Shown here in pieces: positions 14,107 through 20,046 of a DNA stretch of 20,046 bases. The notes under the pieces are model-generated. The model had not been told where the DNA came from and did not search any database. It worked only from the letters and a program-made list of their open reading frames with translations. The stretch lies in the NCBI GenBank assembly GCA_038231495.1, contig JBBRLG010000057.1, positions 1 through 20,046 of the forward strand, in the 5' to 3' direction. How positions within the stretch are numbered: position 1 is the stretch's first letter; each line of letters starts with the position of its first letter. The DNA is from JBBRLG01 sp038231495. GTDB lineage: Bacteria; Planctomycetota; Planctomycetia; Gemmatales; Gemmataceae. Position numbers and translations under genes: made by a program.

Positions 14107-14140
14107 CCTCGGAAGCCCGACGGTTGTCGGACTTCGGGGG
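14107..14140 (+). promoter_or_regulatory. Hairpin in the rplA leader
   Basis: GAAG-C-CCGAC (14112-14121) pairs with GTCGG-A-CTTC (14126-14135) around a GGTT tetraloop, with one internal mismatch; outer CCTC/GGGG pairing can extend it. It lies 35 nt before the rplA ATG. Autoregulation by L1 binding its own mRNA is known in other bacteria, but I do not recognise the L1 target here. Confidence 0.4.
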
Positions 14141-14174
14141 TTCGTCCATTGAGTTTAACGAGAACCGCAGCACC

Positions 14175-15104
14175 ATGGCCAAGAAACAAGCCGCCGCCCC
14201 CGAAGAAGGGCAAGACAAGCCCGCCGCCGACGCCGCCCCCGCCGAGGGCAAGAAGCCGAAGGAGGGCAAGTCGAAAGAACCCAAGGCGAAGCCCGACAAG
14301 GCTGCCGCCGCTCCGGCCGCGCCCGGAACCCCGGCCCCGGCAGCCTCCGCGCCGCAAGACGGTTCGTCGATGAAGAAAAAGGGCCGCCAGCCCGGCAACC
14401 CGCCGCGCCGCGGCAAGAAGTCGCGCGAGGTCGTCAAGCGCCAGTACGAGAAAGTCGCGAAGGAAGGCGTCGTACCGCTGAAGAAAGCGATCGGCCTGCT
14501 GAAGTCGATCAAGCGCGCCAAGTTCGACGAGACGGTCGAGATCCACATGTCGCTGGGCATTGACTCGACGCAGAGCGACCAGATGATCCGCGGCAGCATC
14601 GCGCTGCCGCACGGCGTCGGCAAGGCCGTGCGCGTGTTGGTCTTTTGCCAGGGCGACAACGTGGCCAAGGCGAAGGAAGCGGGTGCCGACTACGCCGGCA
14701 GCGACGAGTTCATCAAAAAGATTCAGGCCGAGGGCTGGCTGGAGTTCGACGTGGCCCTGGCGACGCAGGACATGATGGGCCAGGTGAGCCGGCTCGGCAA
14801 GGTGCTCGGCCCCCGCGGTTTGATGCCGACGCCCAAGGCCGGCACGGTCATCACGACGGGCCAGGACGTGGCCGGGTCGGTCCGCGAGTTCAAGGCCGGC
14901 AAGGTCGAATACCGGTCCGACAAGGGCGGCAACGTCCACGCCGGCGTCGGCAAGATGAGCTTCGACGAGGACAAGATCGCCGCGAACGTCACGACGTTTG
15001 TCGAGCAGATCCGCACCGTCAAGCCGGCCGGCATCCGCGGCAACTACGTCAAATCGATCACGCTGTCGGCGACGATGACGCCGGGCATTCCTGTAACCAT
15101 GTAG
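14175..15104 (+). CDS. rplA: 50S ribosomal protein L1 with N-terminal extension
   Basis: L1 builds the movable L1 stalk that helps release E-site tRNA, and often represses its own operon. The 309 residues consist of a ~80-residue Lys/Ala/Pro-rich low-complexity N-terminus followed by a normal L1 of ~229 residues. Landmarks are KKAIGLLKSIKRAKFDETVE, the conserved GKVLGPRGLMPTPKAGTV stretch, and the C-terminal NYVKSITLSATMTPGI. The frame opens at a TTG (14124), but ATG 14175 gives the usual MAKK start. Another ATG (codon 66) would remove most of the tail, though no ribosome-binding site precedes it. No strong Shine-Dalgarno is visible at 14175 either; the MITE may have displaced the original leader. 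It terminates with TAG. Confidence 0.94.
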   Translation: MAKKQAAAPEEGQDKPAADAAPAEGKKPKEGKSKEPKAKPDKAAAAPAAPGTPAPAASAPQDGSSMKKKGRQPGNPPRRGKKSREVVKRQYEKVAKEGVVPLKKAIGLLKSIKRAKFDETVEIHMSLGIDSTQSDQMIRGSIALPHGVGKAVRVLVFCQGDNVAKAKEAGADYAGSDEFIKKIQAEGWLEFDVALATQDMMGQVSRLGKVLGPRGLMPTPKAGTVITTGQDVAGSVREFKAGKVEYRSDKGGNVHAGVGKMSFDEDKIAANVTTFVEQIRTVKPAGIRGNYVKSITLSATMTPGIPVTM

Positions 15105-15113
15105 TCCGGTATT

Positions 15114-15159
15114 TGCCGCTGGCGGCGTTGCGCGGAAAACCGCAACGCCGCCAGCGGCA
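15114..15159. repeat. Perfect 19-bp intergenic hairpin between rplA and rplJ
   Basis: TGCCGCTGGCGGCGTTGCG at 15114-15132 is fully complementary to 15141-15159, with loop CGGAAAAC. No T-run follows. It lies just upstream of the rplJ start, where many bacteria have the L10-L12 binding leader; whether this palindrome plays that role is unknown. Confidence 0.8.
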
Positions 15160-15177
15160 GAACGAGAGATGCCAACC

Positions 15178-15792
15178 ATGAGCAAAGTCATCAAGCAGAT
15201 GCAGATGGACGCCATCCGCAAGGATTTCAACGGGGTGCGCGACCTGGTGGTCGTCAGCCTCAAGGGTTTGGACTGCCACTCCGACCACGCCCTGCGGACG
15301 AACCTGCGCAAGAAGCACATCCGCATGCAGGTCATGAAGAACAGCCTGGCGCGCCGGGTGTTCAACGAGTTCGGCCTGAATATTCCCGACGATTCGCCGT
15401 ATTGGGCCGGCCCGACCGCGTTCATTTGGGGCGCCAACAGCATCGCCGAGGTCAGCAAGGCGCTCGAAAGCGAGTTGCGAGCGCCAAAGACCGGGGCGCG
15501 GTTCAAGGACAAGCTCGTCATCAAGGGCGCGGTGGCCGACGGCCAGGTGGTGCCGTTCGACGTGGCCTTGAAGATGCCGACGCGGCTCGAAGCGATCGGC
15601 TCGATTTTGGCGGCGATCCTCGGACCGGGCAGCGCGATCGCGGGCTGCCTCACCGGGCCGGCGTCGCAGGTGGCGAGCCAGATTCAGAAGATTAGCGAGA
15701 GGGAGCCGCCCGCGGAGGCCGCCGCGCCAGTAGAGGCCGCCGCGCCGGCCGAGGCCGCACCCGCCGCGGGCGGCGAGGCCGCACCCGCGTAA
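15178..15792 (+). CDS. rplJ: 50S ribosomal protein L10
   Basis: L10 anchors the L7/L12 dimers to the ribosomal stalk. The 204 residues start MSKVIKQMQMD. Family features include VVVSLKGLDCHSDHALRTNL, the KNSLARRVFNE helix, and the C-terminal helix that binds L7/L12. A ~30-residue Ala/Pro/Glu tail follows (about 173-204), making it longer than the 165-residue E. coli protein. Two ATGs are possible, 15169 and 15178; I prefer 15178 because GAGAG ends 9 nt before it, whereas it directly abuts 15169. The gene follows the rplA-rplJ hairpin and is co-directional with the whole cluster. Confidence 0.95.
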   Translation: MSKVIKQMQMDAIRKDFNGVRDLVVVSLKGLDCHSDHALRTNLRKKHIRMQVMKNSLARRVFNEFGLNIPDDSPYWAGPTAFIWGANSIAEVSKALESELRAPKTGARFKDKLVIKGAVADGQVVPFDVALKMPTRLEAIGSILAAILGPGSAIAGCLTGPASQVASQIQKISEREPPAEAAAPVEAAAPAEAAPAAGGEAAPA

Positions 15793-15907
15793 GCAACGGT
15801 TTCAAAACCCACGGCAAAACGACAACGAATCACCCGGACGAAGGCTATTACGCAAGCCGCTGCCCCGCTTCAAGCAGCACTGCATCAAGAATGAAAGGAA
15901 GAGTTCC
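15793..15907 (+). other. rplJ-rplL spacer
   Basis: This 115-nt spacer has no coding potential and no long palindrome, unlike most gaps in this window. It ends with the rplL Shine-Dalgarno AAAGGAAG at about 15895-15902. Confidence 0.6.
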
Positions 15908-16321
15908 ATGTCCGAAGGCAATGGCGCCAGCTTCGCAGCTGACATTTCGGCGCTGGGCGATCAGATCGCGACCTTGACCATCACCAAGGCCGTACAGCTG
16001 AAAAACTACCTGAAAGAAAAGCACGGCATCGAACCCGCCGCCGGCGGGATGATGATGGCTCCGAGCGCCGGCCCCGCGGCCCCCATCGAGAAGCCGGCCG
16101 AGCAGACCGAGTTCACGGTCATGCTCGACGGCGTCGCCGACCCGGCCAAGAAGATCAGCGTCATCAAGGTCGTGCGCGAGCTGACCAGCCTGGGCCTCAA
16201 GGAGGCCAAGGAACTGGTGGATAGCGCTCCCAAGCCGGTCAAGGAAAACGTCGCCAAGGCGGACGCCGAGGCGATGAAGAAGAAGATCGAAGACGGCGGT
16301 GGGAAAGCTTCGCTGAAGTAG
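15908..16321 (+). CDS. rplL: 50S ribosomal protein L7/L12
   Basis: Multicopy stalk protein that recruits translation GTPases such as EF-Tu. The 137 residues have an N-terminal dimerisation domain (about 8-45, ISALGDQIATLTITKAVQLK), an Ala/Pro/Met-rich hinge (~46-65), and the C-terminal globular domain starting EQTEFTVMLDGVADPAKKIS. This domain carries the conserved factor-binding helix segment IKVVRELTSLGLKEAKELVD. Slightly longer than the usual 120-125 residues. ATG 15908 has GGAAG 6-7 nt upstream. It ends with TAG and is followed closely by a perfect hairpin, with 580 nt to rpoB. Confidence 0.97.
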   Translation: MSEGNGASFAADISALGDQIATLTITKAVQLKNYLKEKHGIEPAAGGMMMAPSAGPAAPIEKPAEQTEFTVMLDGVADPAKKISVIKVVRELTSLGLKEAKELVDSAPKPVKENVAKADAEAMKKKIEDGGGKASLK

Positions 16322-16329
16322 TCGTGTTT

Positions 16330-16374
16330 TTGCCGCTTGCGGCTGAGCGCGAACCGCTCAGCCGCAAGCGGCAA
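16330..16374. repeat. Perfect 20-bp hairpin after rplL
   Basis: TTGCCGCTTGCGGCTGAGCG at 16330-16349 is fully complementary to 16355-16374, around loop CGAAC, 8 nt after the rplL stop. No T-run follows. In E. coli the rplL-rpoB gap holds a partial attenuator and an RNase III site; this hairpin occupies the equivalent position. Confidence 0.8.
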
Positions 16375-16901
16375 TTCCGAAGCGCCGATTTCACCCCCGT
16401 GCCAGCTATTTTCGTGCCTTTTTGGTCGCCGCGGGATTTCTTGTTGGTATTTTTCGTGACGATGTGGTGAAATCGGGCGCGCTTCCCCCTACAATGAGAG
16501 TTGAGGCGCGGCTACGGCCCGGCTGGAGGTCTCGGATGTCCTCCCGCAGGTGGATCGGCAGGCAAACCCGTTGTCTTGGCGGTGGAATGCAGCGTGCCAC
16601 AACTTATCTGCCATCCTTCTCGCCCCCGGATGACCGACCGCCGGGCCATGCGCCCGGCTTTCGTCGCGCGCCCTCCGGTTTTTCTTGGGCCGGAACCCCG
16701 AAACTCTTGCGGCCGCGCCTCCGACCCGGCGGGCCGTTCACCGACGAATCTAACTCCGTTGCTCGATTTTTGTAAGACCAACCAACGGCCCCCCTTTGCC
16801 GCTCAACGTCAGGGATAGCCGGCTAGCGTCGTCGTCCCGTCGTGTTTCGTTGTCGTCTCGGCGTGGGACCCGTGTTCGTTTATTGGGGAGGAGCACCAAT
16901 T
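16375..16901 (+). other. Long untranslated rplL-rpoB region
   Basis: There is no convincing gene in over 500 nt: open frames are Arg/Pro-rich and lack a ribosome-binding site. A GCCGGGC/GCCCGGC stem with a 5-nt loop lies at 16640-16658. The stretch ends with the strong Shine-Dalgarno GGGGAGGAG (16885-16893). It probably serves as the rpoB leader. Confidence 0.55.
16467..16495 (+). promoter_or_regulatory. Candidate internal promoter for rpoB
   Basis: GTGAAA (16467-16472), a 17-bp spacer and TACAAT (16490-16495) match the housekeeping consensus at 4/6 and 5/6. Use of this promoter would give rpoB a ~400-nt leader. Confidence 0.4.
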
Positions 16902-19900
16902 ATGCCCGTCCCGGCAGTTCGTATTATCTGTCCTGAGATCATCCGCAACTTCGGCCGCGTCGGCGACACCGTTGACGTGCCGCCGTTGACCGACATCCAG
17001 CTGAAGTCCTACGCCCGCTTCCTCCAGCTCGAAGTGCCGCTCGACAAGCGCTCGCACACCGGGCTGGAAGGCGTGATGCAGGAAATTTTCCCGATCGAGA
17101 GCTACGACAAGTCGATCTCGCTGCAATACCTGCGCTACGAGTTGGGCAAGCCGCGCTTCGGCCCCGACGAGTGCCGGCAACTGCGCCTGACCTACGGCCG
17201 ACCCTTCCGCGTCTGGCTGCGCCTCAACAAGGAACAGCCGGTCGAGGAAGAAGTCTACCTCGGCGACATGCCCATCATGATCGGCGGCGGCGAGTTTATT
17301 ATTAACGGTGCCGAGCGCGTCGTCGTCAGCCAGTTGCACCGCTCGCCCGGCGTCGATTTCGTCGTCGAGACCGAGGCCAGCGAGCGCAAGTTGCACAGTT
17401 GCCGGATCATCCCCGAGCGCGGCAGTTGGATCGAGATCAACGTCACCAAGAAGGAGACGCTGGGCGTTCGCATCGACCAGTCCGGCAAGTTCTCCTCGAT
17501 GACGCTCTTGCGGGCAATGGACCCCGCGTACTCGACCGACGCCGACATCATCAAGGCGTTCTACGGCACCGAGGACATTAAGAAGACCGACGCCAACCGG
17601 GCGAAGCTCCTCGGCGGCCAGACGGTCGGCGACGTGATCGACCCGGAGACCGGCGAAATCTACCTCGAAAGCGGCGAGATCTTCACCGAGGAAAAGCTGG
17701 ACATCATCTACGCCAGCCCCGTCACGACGGTGACGATGCTGACGAAGATCAAGGACATGCTCATCCTGACCTCGTTGAACGAGGACCCGACCTCGACGCA
17801 CGAAGAGGCGCTGCTGAAGATTTACCAGCGCCTGCGTCCGGGCAACCCGCCGCAACTGGAGAAGGCGCGCGAGCTGTTCAAGGAGAAGTTCCAGGACCCC
17901 AACCGTTACCGGCTGGGCAAGGTGGGCCGCTTCCGCATCAACCGCAAGTTCGACCAGGACATCCCCGAAGAGGAGATGACCCTGCGGGCGCTCGACTACC
18001 TGAACGCCATCCGCTACGTCCTGAAGCTGCGGGCCGGCGAAGGCCACATCGACGACATCGACCACCTGGGCAATCGTCGGGTGCGCACGATCGACGAGTT
18101 GGCCGCCGACGAGTTGCGCAAGGGCTTCCTGAAGCTGCGCCGCACCGTCCAGGAGCGCATGAGCATCCGCGACCAGCAGGACATGACGCCGCGCACGCTC
18201 ATCAACCCCAAGAGCATCTCGGCCGCCATCGAATACTTCTTCGGTCGCGGCGAGTTGAGCCAGGTCGTCGATCAGACGAACCCGCTCTCGCAGTTGACGC
18301 ACGAGCGCCGGCTGTCGGCGCTCGGACCGGGCGGCTTGAACCGTAAACGTGCCGGCTTCGACGTGCGTGACGTGCATATTTCGCACTACGGCCGCATTTG
18401 CCCAATCGAGACGCCGGAAGGCACGAACATCGGCCTGATCTCGCACTTGAGCATCTATGCCCGCGTGGATGAATACGGCTTCCTGATCACGCCGTACCGT
18501 AACGTGCACAAGAAAAAGCTAGGCTCGTCGGACAAAGATGTGCGCTGGCTGAACGCCCACGAGGAATTGAATGCATACTTGGCACCGGCCGACGCCCCGA
18601 CCGACGGCGAAAAGATCACGTCGGAGCGCGTCATCGCCCGCATCGGCGGCGACTTCGCGTCCACGCTGAGCGACCAGGTCCAGTACATCGACATCAGCCC
18701 CAAGCAGATGGTCGGCGTGTCGGCGGGCCTGATTCCGTTCCTCGAACACGACGACGCCAACCGGGCGTTGATGGGTTCCAACATGCAACGGCAAGCCGTG
18801 CCGCTGCTCGTGACCGAACCTCCGATCGTCGCCACGGGTCTGGAGAAGGACGTCGCCTACAACAGCGGCATGGTCATCAAGGCCGAGAAGAGCGGCATGG
18901 TCAACTACGTTGACGGCTCGCGCATCCGCGTCGATGAGCGCGAATACACGCTGCGCAAGTTCACCGGTCTGAACGAGCATACCTGCCTTAACCAGAAGCC
19001 GATCGTGCGCCCCGGCCAGAAGGTGAAAAAGGGTCAAGTGCTTGCCGACGGCGCGGCAACCTACAAGGGCGAGTTGGCGCTGGGACGCAACGTGCTGGTC
19101 GCGTTCATGTCGTGGGACGGCTACAACTTCGAGGACGCGATCATCATCAGCGAAAAGCTGGTGGAGAACGACACCTACACCAGCATTCACATCGAGGAAT
19201 TCGAGATCGAAATCCGCGAAACGAAGCTCGGCAAGGAGGAGTTTACCCGCGACATCCCGAACGTGTCGCCCAAGGCTTTGTCGAACCTCGACGAGTACGG
19301 CATCGTCCGCATCGGCACGTTCGTGATGCCGGGCGACATCCTGGTCGGCAAGGTGTCGCCGAAGTCCAAGAGCGAGTTGACGCCGGAAGAGAAGCTGCTG
19401 CACGCGATCTTCGGCCGGGCCGGCGAGGACGTGAAGAACGACAGTCTCGACGTGCCGTCCGGCGTCGAAGGCGTCGTCATCGAGACGCAGCGTTTCAGCC
19501 GTCGGGCCAGCATGACCGAGGAGGAACGCAAGCTCTTCGACAAAGAGCAGAAGGACATGGAGAACCGCTTCACGAAGCAGATCGCCGACCAGTTCCGGTC
19601 GATGATCGCCGAGTTGGCGGGCGTCCTGGACAAGAAGGAGCTCAAGGACACGCTGAGCAACAAGACGCTGGGCCAGGACAAGGACGACAAGGCGACCGCC
19701 GAGCAGGCGCGGGCCTTCAAGATGGACCATTTGGACATCCGCACGCCGGAGCGCCAGAAGGCGGCGGCCGAGGTGTACGGCCGGCACCACGAGCGGCTGG
19801 ATTTCCTGTTCGACGAGCAGGAGCGCAAGCTGAATTCGCTGAAGCGCGGCGACGAGTTGCCGAGCGGCGTGCAGCAGATGGTGAAGATTTACGTCGCGAC

Positions 19901-20046
19901 CAAGCGGCAAATCTCGGTCGGCGACAAGATGGCCGGGCGGCACGGCAACAAGGGCGTGATTTCCAAAATCCTGCCCGAGGAAGACATGCCGTTCCTGGGC
20001 GATGGCACGCCCGTGGACATCTTGCTCAACCCGCTGGGCGTCCCCA
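16902..20046 (+). CDS. rpoB: DNA-directed RNA polymerase subunit beta, 3' end off window
   Basis: The second largest core RNA polymerase subunit, forming half of the active-site cleft. 1048 uninterrupted residues run from ATG 16902 (GGGGAGGAG 8 nt upstream) to the window edge, out of about 1250 or more expected. Visible landmarks include GGGEFIINGAERVVVSQLHR, the rifampicin-pocket region LSQVVDQTNPLSQLTHERRL (from 452), GRICPIETPEGTNIGL, and the near-active-site motif GDKMAGRHGNKG (from 1007) with K1009. In the rifampicin cluster the key Asp, His and Ser are the sensitive-type residues, but Phe514 and Met515 (E. coli numbering) are both Val. It is the last gene of the translation/transcription cluster seen here; rpoC would be expected next. 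Confidence 0.98.
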   Translation, partial: MPVPAVRIICPEIIRNFGRVGDTVDVPPLTDIQLKSYARFLQLEVPLDKRSHTGLEGVMQEIFPIESYDKSISLQYLRYELGKPRFGPDECRQLRLTYGRPFRVWLRLNKEQPVEEEVYLGDMPIMIGGGEFIINGAERVVVSQLHRSPGVDFVVETEASERKLHSCRIIPERGSWIEINVTKKETLGVRIDQSGKFSSMTLLRAMDPAYSTDADIIKAFYGTEDIKKTDANRAKLLGGQTVGDVIDPETGEIYLESGEIFTEEKLDIIYASPVTTVTMLTKIKDMLILTSLNEDPTSTHEEALLKIYQRLRPGNPPQLEKARELFKEKFQDPNRYRLGKVGRFRINRKFDQDIPEEEMTLRALDYLNAIRYVLKLRAGEGHIDDIDHLGNRRVRTIDELAADELRKGFLKLRRTVQERMSIRDQQDMTPRTLINPKSISAAIEYFFGRGELSQVVDQTNPLSQLTHERRLSALGPGGLNRKRAGFDVRDVHISHYGRICPIETPEGTNIGLISHLSIYARVDEYGFLITPYRNVHKKKLGSSDKDVRWLNAHEELNAYLAPADAPTDGEKITSERVIARIGGDFASTLSDQVQYIDISPKQMVGVSAGLIPFLEHDDANRALMGSNMQRQAVPLLVTEPPIVATGLEKDVAYNSGMVIKAEKSGMVNYVDGSRIRVDEREYTLRKFTGLNEHTCLNQKPIVRPGQKVKKGQVLADGAATYKGELALGRNVLVAFMSWDGYNFEDAIIISEKLVENDTYTSIHIEEFEIEIRETKLGKEEFTRDIPNVSPKALSNLDEYGIVRIGTFVMPGDILVGKVSPKSKSELTPEEKLLHAIFGRAGEDVKNDSLDVPSGVEGVVIETQRFSRRASMTEEERKLFDKEQKDMENRFTKQIADQFRSMIAELAGVLDKKELKDTLSNKTLGQDKDDKATAEQARAFKMDHLDIRTPERQKAAAEVYGRHHERLDFLFDEQERKLNSLKRGDELPSGVQQMVKIYVATKRQISVGDKMAGRHGNKGVISKILPEEDMPFLGDGTPVDILLNPLGVP

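Noticed and set aside
14079..18509. Long minus-strand open frames opposite rplA/rplJ and opposite rpoB (also 18519-19943)
   Set aside because: The plus strand carries unmistakable ribosomal and polymerase proteins; the antisense products are Arg/His/Val/Asp-rich shadows.

Overview
The window looks like a chromosomal piece of a high-GC planctomycete, plausibly in or near the Gemmataceae. The lineage is inferred from the style of the proteins (EF-Tu with a KTVTI switch I, a greatly enlarged SecE, Ala/Pro-rich extensions on NusG, L1 and L10) and from an exosortase locus; no rRNA marker is present.

Left part (1-7686, all on the minus strand): an exosortase/exopolysaccharide operon. In transcription order it encodes an exosortase, a Wzc-like chain-length regulator fused to a BY-kinase, EpsI, an O-antigen-ligase/Wzy-like membrane protein, an ABC-2 polysaccharide-export permease and its ATPase (cut by the window edge). 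Almost every junction downstream of the kinase holds a long inverted repeat or a small mobile element. About 600 bases without a gene (7687-8285) separate this operon from the next one.

Right part (8233-20046, all on the plus strand): the ancient translation/transcription cluster tRNA-Thr(TGT), tRNA-Tyr(GTA), tRNA-Gly(TCC), [small HNH-like gene], tRNA-Thr(GGT), tuf, rpmG, tRNA-Trp(CCA), secE, nusG, rplK, rplA, rplJ, rplL, rpoB (cut by the window edge). The four-tRNA + tuf order is the same as in the E. coli thrU-tyrU-glyT-thrT-tufB operon, except that an HNH-like gene sits between the Gly and second Thr tRNAs. A good sigma70-type promoter precedes the first tRNA.

Main surprises: (1) tuf carries an in-frame TAG at codon 365, after which a perfectly conserved EF-Tu C-terminus continues to a TAA. 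(2) Three copies of a 134-141 bp MITE-like element have GTAACCGTTC terminal inverted repeats and 8-bp target-site duplications (two perfect, one 7/8). Two lie in the polysaccharide operon; one lies between rplK and rplA and duplicated the rplK stop codon. The ends and duplication length fit the IS66 family. (3) SecE is 503 residues, with its normal SecE domain only in the last ~80. (4) There is a set of unrelated long intergenic palindromes, several with arms built from short tandem units. I saw no CRISPR array, no autonomous transposase and no obviously new defence system.
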